From positions 1 to 64,000 of the forward strand of contig JAEUBA010000001.1 in NCBI GenBank assembly GCA_018257865.1: a DNA stretch of 64,000 nt, given 5' to 3'. Below the pieces are notes generated by a model. It ran no database searches, was not told the origin of the DNA, and saw only the letters and a program-made list of their open reading frames with translations. Source of the DNA: Stereocaulon alpinum (lineage: Eukaryota; Ascomycota; Lecanoromycetes; Lecanorales; Stereocaulaceae). The position numbers were made by a program, and so were the translations under genes. Positions 44,010 through 55,789 of the stretch are shown in pieces. Every line of letters starts with the position of its first letter. Positions within the stretch are counted from its first letter, which is position 1.

Positions 44010-45296
44010 ATGTGTGGACGATATGCTTTGGGTATCGTAAGCTGATCCTCTATACTGTTCTTCAACAGCGCGACTTACGTATTGTAGAGAGCTTCCTTCG
44101 TCCGCCATCAGCTTCAGGAGCGTGACATGCCCGTAGCAGACGCACCTGAGGATGACGACGTCCGGCAGACTTACAATTTTGCACCGGGAAATCATGGTCT
44201 AGTCTACAGAGCAGATGTGCCGGACTACGGTGCGGGTGGCAGACCTCATAATAATGACCAAGGCCCTGAAGATTCAACACATGGGGGAGAGGTAGCTTCG
44301 ACGGAGGCTGAAGACCCAAAGGAGACAACATACAAGCTGCAGTCAATGAAGTGGGGTTTGGTTCCTTTTTGGACGAAACGGAATCCGGATTATGGATCCG
44401 TCTTGAAGACAATCAATGCCCGAGATGACTCTCTAGCTAACAGTGGCGGTATGTGGAATACCATGAAGCAAAGGAAGAGATGCATAGTCGTAGCTCAAGG
44501 CTTCTATGAGTGGTTGAAAAAGAATGGAGGCAAGGAGAAAATACCTCATTTTGTGAAGCGCAAGGATGAACAGCTCATGTGTTTCGCCGGTTTGTGGGAC
44601 TGCGTTCGGTACGAAGGATCCGACGAGAAACACTACACCTATACAATCATCACAACGGACTCGAACAAGCAGCTTTCTTTCCTTCACGATCGCATGCCAG
44701 TCATCTTGGAGAACGGGTCGGATCAGATTCGTACGTGGCTAGACCCAGGCCGGGCAGAGTGGTCGAAGGAGCTCCAATCGCTGCTTAAGCCCTTCCAAGG
44801 AGAGCTAGATTGCTACCCTGTCAGCAAAGATGTCGGCAAGGTCGGCAACAATTCCCCAACTTTCATTGTGCCTGTGGGCAGCACGGAGAACAAGCAAAAC
44901 ATTGCCAACTTCTTCTCCAATGCAAAGAAGTCCGCCAAGGGAGCTGAAGAGAGGGAGAAGGTCAAGAAGGAGGAGGCGGAGATTGAGGAGAAAGGTTTGA
45001 ATGTAGACCAAGACACCGAGGAGAAACGTATGACAATGGAGCAGAGTAGCGCCGAGGATAACGCTCCAGTGCCAGTAGTTCCGACCAGAACCCCAAAGAA
45101 GGGCCTAAAACGGGAACATGAAGCGGATGATGATGCCGCGTTTCCAGTCAAATCCACCAAGACTGAGGCCAAATCGCCTGTGAAGAGCTCCGAGAAGCAA
45201 GCGAGGAGCGCAATCAGTAATGGGACCGTTAAAGGCAGCCCTGCCAAGTCGAAGGATGGCGGCAGTCAGAAAATAACCAAATTTTTCAATTATTAA
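44010..45296 (+). CDS. HMCES: SRAP-domain abasic-site shield protein (HMCES family) with PIP box
   Basis: Predicted 411 aa. Exon 1 (44010-44036) codes only MCGRYALGI; exon 2 runs 44088-45296. The start Met is removed in this family so Cys2 can form a thiazolidine crosslink with abasic sites in single-stranded DNA. Other active residues are visible: Asn of NFAPG, Glu of QGFYEWL and His of LHDRMPVIL, plus TYTIITTDSN and WLDPG. After residue ~250 the chain is disordered and Lys/Glu-rich, ending in QKITKFFNY, which matches the PCNA-binding PIP box Q-x-x-I-x-x-F-F. This suggests recruitment to replication forks. The exon-1 border was set so that YALGI joins RASFVRHQLQERDMP; a scan without splicing would miss the catalytic Cys. 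Intact. Confidence 0.92.
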
Positions 45297-46420
45297 CGCA
45301 TAATGAACGCGGAGATACCATTGGTAGGTTTTCATATGCAATGCAGACGCATAGTGATAGCAATTGCGGCAGGGCTCGGGAGAGGACTGCCGGTCCTTTT
45401 TTCACGCCTCGAGTGTCCACACCTGAGATAAAAGCCACGAGGTCGTGCCGGGATACTGATAAAAAGATTAAGGAATGTCGAGCATTATCAATCAACTTTC
45501 GCTTGATAGCGCCTAAGAACTCTTCCCAGTAGGGAGCAGGTCGAGGCCCAGAGCCCTTAGAGACAGTCCGAAAAGCAGCCGGTCTTCGTTCTATGAGCAG
45601 TAGCAGCACAAGGTTGGAGTATAAGGCTGCCGATGGGCCACACAGTCGCGTGAATAACGGCAGATCTGTCGTGTAGAGACGAATAAATAGACCGCCAAGA
45701 TGCGTCAATAGCGTAGAGAATGGTAGAGCACGAGTAGTAAGGTAGTAGTAGCAGTAGTAGCAGCACGATGAGGTGTCAATTATTTAGCCGCCAGGATTCA
45801 AGCACATGATATCCATCTGCTGCGGGCTTCCCGCATTTACTTTTGCGTTAATGTAGCCCGTCACGAACCTGCATCCTGCAGATGCTTTCACTTCCTTCCG
45901 CTGGCCAGTGGCGTTGAGAGTTGAGTAGCAAGCAGCAAGCAGATGTTAGTTTTTCTTACTCTCATCTTTCGGCCTTTGCCGCTAGAACTACGGTACGCAA
46001 ATTTGCAAGCTCGGGCCCAAAGACGCAAACAGCGTTACCGTACATGATGACTGATGACTGATGCTTGCTTCTCATCCGACCATGTTATGTAGATAATGAA
46101 CCGCTCTCCCAGTTTAAAAAACAACATCAGGCGCCCGGCCGGTTCGGATGCTTACCCTCACTTCCCTCCACCCGTGATCCTTCCAGTTCTCTACGTCCAA
46201 AGTCCCCTCAAAGAGGACGCCAGCGATGTGATCCAGTTCGAGCCGATCTGAACTAGTATTCGCGACGATTGAGCTACATATCACTCCGACCATCGTAGCT
46301 CTCAGCCTTGTACATATTCTATGAACGTACGCCATATGACTATGAAGTCGCGTCCTCTTGGCTTGTCTCCCATGGGCACGACTTGAGCCATTTGCAACAC
46401 CGTCACCGCAACACTTCACC
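45297..46420. other. Intergenic spacer
   Basis: About 1.1 kb. Contains a short GTA/GCA-rich trinucleotide run at about 45733-45765 and no supported gene on either strand. Confidence 0.4.
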
Positions 46421-49253
46421 ATGTTTAAAACACATGGCCAGGTTCCTGGCTTGGACCTTCCTCTTTTTGAGACAAGGAAGGCGTTAATCATCATCAATCT
46501 ACAGAATGACTCTCTCTACGTCAAGGATGATCTCTACATTACCAAGAACCGGGAGTTTGTGCCTCGCCTAAGAGGGATGATCCCATACTTCCGCCAATAC
46601 GGGGATATTGTCTGGGTCAATACGCACATGGGAGTTCTCGCCACTAATTCTGCAACTGATGCTGCTCGCGTCGAAGAAGCGGCTACAAAGTTGGCGGAGA
46701 AAAACCGCCAAGACCGGAAACAGGAGGAGCAGCAGATGCAAGATGACACTCTGAACGAAGAGGAGGCGGCGAGAAGAAGGAATCTCGAACCTATAGATCC
46801 TACTGCTGGGCCAGGTAATGACTATCCAATGTTCTACCCCTCGAGTCGCAGCAAACGAGTCATGACTCGTGCTTCCGCGGAGACTAGAGCGGAGAAGCGG
46901 TCGGCAGATCTACAAGTATTCAATGACAAAGACAATGTTCTCGAGAAACATTTAAGCAAACCTAGGAAAGGCCAACAAGCGCGATTCTATATCGCGGGCA
47001 CCAAAGGCGCAGAGATCTGCGACGAGCTGGTGGATGTGGTAGATGAGACCAGAGATTTGATTGTGACAAAGCATCACTATTCCGCCTTCGACCAAACTTC
47101 CCTCCTCATGGCTCTGAGGGCAAAACTCGTCACCGAGGTCTACCTTTGTGGTTGCTTGACCAATGTGGGTATATACTCCACAGCAGCAGATGCAGTACAG
47201 CATGGATTGCGGGTGACTTTAGTGGAAGATTGCCTTGGCTATCGAAGCGAAGATAAACACCAGGAAGCCATGCGCCAGATGGCAGATATCATGGGCGTGA
47301 GTGGAATCGACAGTGAAGAGATCATCGAAGAGTCTGGAGGCCGGCTTGTGCCAGATGCCGAAGTGCCTGGCATCACTCTCGAGGAACTCAGCCTTGATGC
47401 AGACATCACAAGCCCTGGCGTCAACTCAGTAATGGCTGGAATAGAATCAAGGCCTAGAAAAGACGTCAGCGCATCAAGGGTTCGTATGTACTCAAATGCT
47501 CTCGCGAAAGATGTCAATAACATCGATCAGGAAGCATCTCCGACGCGTACGGATACTCCAAACATCCAGGAAAAGGAAGGATTTGATTTTCAAGAAGCGA
47601 TGACGCTGAATCCAAGCCCAGATCTTCCTACTCCTAGGGAGCGGCAATCGAGGATGACGTCCAAGTCCCACATATTGGGCCCAAAGGATAAGATTGGAGC
47701 AGGCGATTCACAGATTATCCATGACGCACTGAGCTCACCTATCATTGCCTCGGCATTCGACAAATTGAAGGATGAAGTGGACTGGCAAATCATGTCTCAT
47801 CGAGGCGGACAGGTGCCAAGACTTGTTGCCGTACAGGGTGAAGCTGGAGTTGATGGTGACATACCACTCTACCGTCATCCTGCAGACGAGTCGCCACCGT
47901 TGTCACCTTTTACAGAGACCATTCAGAAAATTCGGCGGGAGGTCGAGGCACTCTTGTCACAGCCGTTCAACCATGCCCTTATCCAATTATATCGCGATGG
48001 GGTTGATAATATCTCGGAGCACGCTGACAAGGTTTGCCTTCTCGGATATTCTTGTTCCTCCTGCCAGCGGCTAATGACCATAGACATTGGACATTGTTCG
48101 AGGCTCTAGCATCATCAATGTCAGCATTGGCGCCCAGCGAACTATGACCTTGCGGGTCAAAAAGTCTAAAGCTTCACATAGTACCGAGAATCCCAACATC
48201 AGGCAATCACAACGTATCAAGTTGCCTCATAACTCTGTCTTTGTATTGGGACCTCAGTCTAACCGCGAATGGCTGCATGGCATACGGGCTGACAAGAGAC
48301 CTGATGTAGAAAAGACAAAGGAAGAGAAAGCTTTTAGGGGGGAAAGGATCTCAATTACATTCAGGCAGATCGGGACCTTTATGAATAAGAATCAGAAGAC
48401 CCTCTGGGGATCTGGAGCCAAGCAGAAGGGTAAGGGGAACGCTAACAAGATCTCGACAAGAGACAGTGCTCAGATGGAAGCAATGATAAATGCATTTGGC
48501 AAAGAGAACCATGATTCCGACTTCGACTGGGATGCCGAGTACGGACCTGGCTTTGATGTCGTCAACCTCATCAATGAGCAAGTTAGGCTCACTCTCTGCA
48601 ACGACTCCATTGCCAATTTCCGCGTTCGGCTGGCTGTATGTGAGAAGTCCATATCCTGTACGACGACCAAAAGACAAAGGTCCTTGACACCTGAACCTGA
48701 GGAATTCAGAACTAGATTTCACTCTTGGATGCATGGCCTTTCCAACAGTGATAACCCCGTATTTCAGGATGTTGACGAGGCTGCATCCGAGATCGAAGGT
48801 GACTTGGCCATAATGTTCTATCTCGAGAAACACTATCCATTCATCGCGCCCGAAGAAGCATCATCACCACAACCTGATCGCTCAACGTATATCAGCCAGA
48901 TTGCTCAATCGAATGAGCTGCTCTTCTCATGGCGAGAAATACAAGACTCGCAACATCATGGACGTGATTCGCCACCAACGCATCGCTTCAGGCTCGAGAG
49001 GCCTGTGACTCCGAATGAGACGCTAATAGAGGACTTTCACAACAAGCTCAAGACATGGGAGCAGCGCGCCGAGAATACGTTTATAGCAGGAGAGTCTTGG
49101 ACGATCATTGACTGCGCCTTCTGGCCCGTGCTAAATCATATCGTCGCCAATTTTGAGGAGCTGAAGGGGGTAAGGTACCCCAATTTAGTGCGTTACCATG
49201 AGCGAGTGCTTGGAAGAGGATGCATCAGAAACATTCTCGAAAGTGAGCGTTGA
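46421..49253 (+). CDS. Isochorismatase-like / AlkB-like dioxygenase / GST-like fusion protein
   Basis: Predicted 926 aa; exons 46421-48031 and 48084-49253, one 52-bp intron. Domain 1 (about residues 18-310) is cysteine-hydrolase/isochorismatase-like: KALIIINLQNDSL with the Asp, TKHHYSAF with the Lys, and CGCLTNVGIYSTAADAVQHG, where the usual catalytic Cys position is Gly, so it may be non-catalytic. A charged insert (about 90-175) interrupts it. Domain 2 (about 450-630) is AlkB-like Fe(II)/2-oxoglutarate dioxygenase: LIQLYRDGVDNISEHADK with the H-x-D pair, SIINVSIGAQRTMTLR, a distal His in REWLHGI and RISITFRQIG with the 2OG-binding Arg. The intron falls directly after HADK. Domain 3 (about 730-920) has GST C-terminal character: AIMFYLEKHYPFIAP, FIAGESWTIIDCAFWP, YPNLVRYHERVL. 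Likely a nucleic-acid demethylase-type enzyme of unknown substrate. Confidence 0.85.
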
Positions 49254-50060
49254 GCTTGAAGACCGGTCCGCAACTTGGAGACAAAGCGGCGACCTCAAGG
49301 GACAGCAATGTTGACTTTACGGATATCTTCCAGATCATCGTCCGGGCGATATTGAGAAAACAACAGGTATCTGGAAACCGCTTTGGCCGCTTTGCAAAGC
49401 CCGCTTCTTTAGAAGGTAGAGCAGTCTGTAGGACAGAAAGTGAGTGGATGAGGGCCCATCCACCACTTCGTATAGTCCATGGACACAGCAAATCCCGGAT
49501 CAAAAGTCCAGAACTCTGACGTGAATCGTACCATTACGAGCACAAGCTATAGTATGTATGTTGCCATGAAGACGTTACAAGCGGAGAGACTGGCAGAAAC
49601 GCTCACCTGTGAGCTTCAAAGTAAAACTTTCAGTGACAAGTAAATAGTTAACCAGTCCAAAGACACTGCGAGCGAAATTTCAAATGAGAGTGCACCACCA
49701 AGTAGTCATTTCAGATCATCAATTATGTTGGTAGAGTACAACTAGTCATTGCCCATTAAGATTATATATACATGGCGAATCCCACCTCCCTAGCCAAGAG
49801 TACTCATTACGCACACTTTCGAACGAAGAACACCGCAGTAGCCTTGAATTGAGATGCCAGCGAGTGTGAGGCCGATATCGTAGGAGGGAGGAAGCAGAGA
49901 TATAGAGCGAGAGAGGGTATTGTTCACATCGGCAGCATTGTTGAAATTGAAGATAGATCGATCGCTTAGACTTTCCCAAGTCCCACTATCACACAAGTCA
50001 GTCCCCTATTTCAATTCCAGCGGTGGCAACATGATAAAAAGCATGCTGCTCACCATTCGC
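49254..50060. other. Convergent spacer
   Basis: The fusion gene and NCE102 end toward each other. Short frames (49250-49519 plus) overlap opposite frames and show no family signal. Confidence 0.4.
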
Positions 50061-50691
50061 CTAAACCTGCGACATGGCTGGCCCACCTCTCCTGATTCCG
50101 CCACGACTGGGCGCACCGCTGCCCTTTGCTGCAAACGCGGAAAAGACAAGCGAGACGAGGAATGTGGCGAAACCGAACCAGAGGAAAGCGTCGACGGCTT
50201 GGGCCTCGTGGCATCTTTTGGAGGGGTTATTTGAGCCGTTGACGGTGCCGTTTGAGTGGATGTAGCCCTGCAGCATAATTCATTAGTCCCATGGCTTCAA
50301 TCGAAAGAATTGCCATCTGTGCGCGTACCTGGTTTCCACAGCTATGCACACCCAGTTTTGAGGCAAGCGCAATACCGCCGATGAGGAAGAACATGGTATT
50401 CAGCGCGTCTGCAGCGACGACGAACCAGGGTGATATGGCAAAGGCTTCGAAAAGGGTGGCGGCGATGAGGTAGAAGAGGGAGAGCATGCCGAAGACGGCG
50501 ACGAACATGACATAGTTGACGATTGAGGGGTTGCCTGCGACGGCTTCGGCTATCATGTTGCCGACGAGTGCCAGTATGAGGAGAGTCCAGAAGAACTGGG
50601 AAGAGGGTTAGCGATGCGATTGGTGGGCATTGTGGGAGCTGGAGGAGAAGAATACCTGGAGGCCTCGAAGGCCGAGTTGGACGATTTGCAT
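50061..50691 (-). CDS. NCE102: MARVEL-domain protein Nce102 (eisosome/non-classical export)
   Basis: Predicted 169 aa from exons 50691-50656, 50595-50329 and 50267-50061, all phase 0. It starts MQIVQLGLRGLQ, then FFWTLLILALVGNMIAEAVA, MFVAVFGMLSLFYLIAATLF, WFVVAADALNTMFFLIGGIA and a last helix DAFLWFGFATFLVSLVFSAF, giving the four-helix MARVEL fold, and it ends in a Gly/Arg-rich cytosolic tail. Conserved Cys (HSCGNQ) and the N-G-T/N-G-S loop precede helix 4. Nce102 proteins sit in plasma-membrane eisosomes and sense sphingolipids. The 12-codon first exon makes the start invisible to simple scans. Confidence 0.9.
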
Positions 50692-51267
50692 GGTGATGGA
50701 TGTGAGTAATTGTAGTTGGTAAGATATAGAAGGAGTCTGAGTTACTGTAGAAAAAAAATGAACGGTGTGAGGGAAGCAATGTCAGGGCGCGCGCGCATTA
50801 TATGTGGCGAAGGATGAGCTTCCGCGAGCATTCCGGATCACCAATATCGAGCTCACGCTCGGAAGCACATGACGGCGGTTGATGACGGCATGCGCTACTA
50901 CGTCAGTGGCAATTTTGATTCGTCAAAGCTTGGACTTCTTGGAACGGCACGAGTCGGTACGGTAATTAGTCATCCTAGCGCCTACGACTTTGGCCTCATT
51001 GGGTATGCATGGCGTACCCAACGAATATCAATGGTTATGCCAATGTCGAAGCCTTGCGTGTACAGATAAAAACTCGGTTCACTACATTTCCATCTACAGT
51101 ATTCTATGTCAATTCATAAGGTTGGGCAAGGACTATACTCCATATACACAGTGTTCCTAGAGTGTTGCCCTTGTCATCCAGTATCGAAGTGATGGACAGG
51201 ACCGCGGGAACGGTAACTCTTTGCACGAGAAGGACTCCCTTTGCTTGCAACACTCCATGTATGACTT
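50692..51267. other. NCE102 promoter and spacer
   Basis: Contains GCGCGCGCGC near 50790. No supported gene; the small plus frame at 50869-51069 has no family signal. Confidence 0.4.
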
Positions 51268-53110
51268 CTAACCACGACGACGACGACTCCACCACAGCCG
51301 TCCAAAACCTCTCTCCTGCAGCTCTCTCTTTGCAGCCCCGTCCATTACAACACCGTCGCCATCTATGGTCGAGCTACCACTGCTGATCTGCTTGGCTGCT
51401 GGTCCGTTACCGACAAATTGAAGAAGTAATGTCATGACGAATGCGCTGAGGATAGAAAGGCACAGGATGCCGACCATAACCAAGGTACTTTTGCGGTATT
51501 GCTTCCTGCCCCGGTGGCTGTCCGCTGGCCAGCCCGTGAACAGCGCATAAGTCGTCAGGATAGATCCTAGATTGCCTAGCCCAGATACCAACGCGGACGC
51601 TGCTGCGACACCAACCTCGCCGTGACGAGGTTGGAAGATCTGGTTCGTCCAAGTCATGGTGATGGGCACGGTGGGCCCGAGTCCAAAGCCAACCATCAAG
51701 AGGCCGCCATACCGAGGCCACGGATTGGCTTCGCTGCCGCCGTAGGTGGTCAAGAGAAGGCCAGCGATCTGAATGCACACAGGTACGCTAAAGAAAAGCG
51801 CCCGATGATGGTGGAAGCGGTCTGAAAATGGAGTGACTAAAAGAATTGCAATGAGGTCCATCTGGACGGGCCGAATCAGCTTTTGTGGGCATTCTTTCTT
51901 GAAAGTGGAGCTTACTATCCAAATTGGTGCCGTCAGTAAACTGAGGTCGATGCTGGTCAACTTCCTGTTCGTAGCCTGAATGATGACGGAAGCATAATTC
52001 TGCACACCAATGCCGACACCCACAACGCCGAAGTACATCAGCAGCAAAGGCCACAATCGCCAATCGATTAGAACACGGAACAAGTCCTTTACACCCCAGC
52101 GTTGACGTTGGTATACCCGAGTCAGATCCTGGTAATGAATCATAGCGTCTTCGCCTGTTAGCGCAGGCTTACTCTGGGGCAGCCATTTAGAAAGACCCGT
52201 CCGAGTGGGCACTTCTCCGGGTGGGAGAGGCCGGTCAGGGAGCCACCACAACAGGCTAATACCACACAGAATCCCCACGAGACCGTACATAAGGAACATC
52301 CATTGGAAACCGACAAGTCCGCCGAGGCCGTCCATCTTCTGGAAACCTGCTGATACGAGACCAACGACGGCAGCCGAGACTTGTGCGGCTGTGAAGTACA
52401 GACCAATCCTTTTTCCAGTCCGAGAAGGAGGATAGAAGAGAGTCAGGTAGTAAGCCATCCCCGGCCACATACCAGCAACGACAATACCCAGGAGTAAACG
52501 AAGCAGACTATCGTTCAGCATCAGTAGCAATGTGGCTAGCATGGTGCGAGGAGACATACTAAAAACTCCACGCAGCTTTCATCGCAGCCATGCAGCTACC
52601 AATTATGCCGACACCGATGACAATACGGCTCATCCAAACTCGAGGGCTGAGTCTTGTCATGATGAGATTGGATGGAAAGTCAAAAATGACATAGCAGACG
52701 TAGAACAATGCAAGCCCGGTCGAAACCTGCTTTGGAGTCAAGTGCAGCACTTCTTGGAGGGAGTGATGCTGTTTCAAGTTCATGGTCTGCGCAATACCAA
52801 CATTAGACCGAATTGCTGAAGCGAGGAAGTAGAGCGTCCAGAATGCTGATATCAGTCAACTTCCGGTGTGTGGAAATGGGGTGCACAAAACGTACCCGGT
52901 ATAATGCGGCGATCGAGTTTTCTGGAGGGGGCAGCGGGTCAACCAGGCTGCACTTGATGCATGAACCACTGCTCACCTGTAGACTCTTTCGATTCTTTCA
53001 ATATCCACATCTTCCAATCTTCCAACTTCTGGATCCTCAAAACCCTTCTGGTGGCTACTCTCCACTGACTGTAAAGGCACCTGGCCTACAGTGGATGCCT
53101 TACCCTCCAT
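51268..53110 (-). CDS. MFS anion:cation symporter (Dal5/Tna1 type)
   Basis: Predicted 543 aa from exons 53110-52977, 52921-52896 (26 nt), 52845-52560, 52507-51916 and 51861-51268. It begins MEGKASTVGQ..., then KLDRRIIPAFWTLYFLASA with the start of helix 1, GIAQTMNLKQ, FDFPSNLIMTRLSPRVWMSR (loop 2-3 motif of the ACS family), VVAGMWPGMAYYLTLFYPPS, GRYSGLYF-like TGKRIGLYFTAAQVSAA, and twelve helices overall. The intron at 51915-51862 is 54 bp, divisible by three and without a stop, so it can be missed; removing it joins APIWI to MDLIAILLVTPFSDRFHHHR as the family expects. ACS-family carriers take up allantoate, nicotinate, pantothenate or similar acids with protons; substrate not assigned. Intact. 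Confidence 0.85.
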
Positions 53111-53990
53111 GACAATCGTGAGTGAGAGGACTATAATATGCAGGGATTCAAGTCTCTCTTCCAACTCGGAAGATGCAGAAAAAGGCACAGAGAGAAGCTG
53201 AGTGGATACAGTAGGAGATATATGCCTCTTCACCTAGGACAGAGGCATTCCATGTTCTAGATTGTCGCAAATGATACAAGAGAGCCAATGATTCAAGGAG
53301 AAGTTGATTATAAAGATGCCGCAGACTTCAAATACCGTTGAGTGGGGTTAGCGGGGCCTAGAAATGACGAAAAAGTCAATTGTCCCAACGTTAATAGGCT
53401 CCATTTGCGCGGTCAGTATGATGTATATGGATGCTAGCTATAATCGCAAGGCTTTGTAGTGTCTGCAAAGTACAGAGCGATGTAAGAGGACCGATGGATT
53501 TTGGAAGAGGAACAGAAGCGTACAAGAGCTCGGTCCTTGTCCCATGGAACGCTCTTGTAAGTTCGGCAAGACTTGCCCATTGTAAGGGTTCACTTGCCCC
53601 ATAGGCCACCAGCCCGGAGGAGGCCCCGGAGCTAAACGTCTAGCCCTCTGAACTGGCCCCCCAATATCAGGAACACGGAGCTTTCCTGGACCACAGTGTT
53701 GTCACCTAAAACATCAATTGCAGGCCTCGTTCCGGGCGGTCGGCCCATGTGCCGGAGTGGCCCAATGGGGCAGTGAACCCTCCTAGGCCCCGCCCTGCAG
53801 ATCGGGAGCTTTGAAGGAGAAGAACGTCACTACTTCTCTTTTCGGACTTTGTCAGCTTCCCTTGCATACTACTTATCGAGGCACTGATGTTCGCCCGAAC
53901 GATACAAAGGGCATTGGCGAGGCCTGTAAGCTTTGCCGGCCGCAGAAATGTAGCTACACTGGAAGGGAATCCCCACATCGCAAGTCTCAC
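53111..53990. other. Spacer between symporter and a plus-strand gene
   Basis: Divergent promoters of the symporter and the next gene. The in-frame extension at 53811-53990 lacks coding character. A GC-rich patch lies at 53610-53800. Confidence 0.4.
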
Positions 53991-54692
53991 ATGATCTCTC
54001 CAATTGACAGCTTGCTGATCAACCTCAAGTACATATTCCCTGATGAACGCTCCATTAGTAGCCATATCCTCACACTTCTGTCCTCCTCGCCTCCCAAGCC
54101 TGAATTAGCTGTCGGCACCACGACCAAGCTTCCACCTACACCCGACTCCTTTATGGAAAACCACAAGTTCCTTAACATCCTGCAATCCGTAATAGCAGAG
54201 AACGCCCATCAAGATCAGAATGTAATATCTCAAGCACAAGCCATGGCATCGACCTCAGGATCAAGTCTTGGCTCTGGAGGAGCTTTCTTTCCCCAGCAGC
54301 GGCAGAAGAGAAGGGGTGCCAATTACGGTGGAGGAGGCGGAACAGGTGGAGATGGTGCTGGTGGAGCGAGTAGTCAGGGAGGTGCTGGGGGAGGAGGACG
54401 GGGAGGATATATTCATGTCTACGATGAGAGACATCCACCGGATTATGGCCGAATCCCGGATCCTGAGGACATATTTGGAAGCTTAGAAGTAGATGGACAG
54501 GGTATGTTCGTGGATGGCCACGGACGTTACCAAAGTTCGGGGAGCTACAGAGTCATTACTAGAGATGGATTGTAAGTTGTACCACCCTTCTCCTTGACTA
54601 CCAAGTCTGATGTCTCCAGTCTGGGTTTGAGCCCTTTCCTACGGCAAAAATTGGTCGAGCGGTTAAAGCTGGAAGACGCAAACATACGATGA
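53991..54692 (+). CDS. Conserved fungal protein with Gly-rich centre
   Basis: Predicted 217 aa from exons 53991-54571 and 54620-54692. It starts MISPIDSLLINLKYIFPDER, has a helical patch (FMENHKFLNILQSVIAENAH), a Gly-rich low-complexity middle (GGGGGTGGDGAGGASSQGG), and a well-formed C-terminal module: PPDYGRIPDPEDIFGSLEVD, GHGRYQSSGSYRVITRDGFL, GLSPFLRQKLVERLKLED. The end resembles a conserved fungal module of unknown role; I can give no biochemical function. Splicing extends the chain by 23 residues beyond the unspliced frame. A longer upstream start (53811) was rejected because it passes through a sequence without family character. Confidence 0.7.
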
Positions 54693-55789
54693 GAAGCCAT
54701 GTTGCTCTTGACGGAATGACCGGCTGCCGTTAGCTTCCGACTGCTGAACCTGTACCGCCAAGTGATGGTGTGCAATGGCCATAGATCGATGACTCGGGGA
54801 GGAGCTTCGATCTAGGCTGAGGAAATGGAGCAGCCTTGACTCATTGCGACGATACTGTCAAGGGGCTGAAGAAGGCCATAAACACCCTCCGTTACGCGCA
54901 TGTACTACCATGGCGCAATGTGACGACTTGCAGTATCGCAAGGTACTCGGCTAGAAGGCTCAACAAAGGACTGGACTGCCAATGCATGCTGCAGAATTGG
55001 ATGGAAGGTCCCTAAAAACTCATGTTCGAGGAGCTGAATCTAACCTTTCGGCTCACGTTGCTCAGATACAAGTGTCTCAAAGGATTGAGGAGCTTGAAAG
55101 GATCGTCGAGATTTTGGTTGTTGTTGACTTGGGATATTGGTGTTAGATCGCTTAAGCCTCAGAAAAGCAAATCAACATTTAATTCTCTTTGTCAGCAAGT
55201 CTTCGATGCAAGTAGTAGTATACGTAACTAGCAAGCTCTATTCGATCATGTCAAACAACATTGTCTTACCTCGCTTAGGTATATCGCCTCAAATTGAACA
55301 TTGACTTTGTGTTAACCGCTGTTAAGACTCAGCCCTAAATGACGCTGTGTTTTCAACTGACTCAGCCTCAATGTGTTACTTTTCCCCACGCTGCGCTGGT
55401 ACTCTATTGCCGGATCAATTGGTACTTCTCGAAAACTTGCTTTAGATGATCATCCAACCATACTCGAAGCTTTATAGGCATAGCTACGCGACTTGGTCGC
55501 TGAGCACAGGCCATACAACGGATCCAGGCATCCTACGAATATCACGCGCTGTGTCTCCTGCCACTAGCCAATCCCCAAGTCTTAGGTTCAAGTCCCTACA
55601 TCTTCGCAGAAGCCTATTTACATCCTTGTTGGCTGAGCAAGGGGGTCCGGGACTGCGGGTGCGTGAGGAGCAAGCTCCAGAGGAGCGCTGTCTCAATCCA
55701 GTCATAACGAATACGACACCCCCACAGTGACCGAGTCTCGCGGTCGGAAGAGCCGTACATGCAAATACAACGCCTATGACAGTACAATC
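54693..55789. other. SNF1 5' region
   Basis: About 1.1 kb. A tRNA-like GGTTCAAGTCC at 55582-55592 was examined and rejected. Frames at 55446-55730 plus and 55484-55801 minus overlap each other and look like chance. Confidence 0.4.

Noticed and set aside
55560..55610. tRNA-like T-arm (GGTTCAAGTCC)
   Set aside because: No matching acceptor stem, D-arm or anticodon arm upstream at the right distance.
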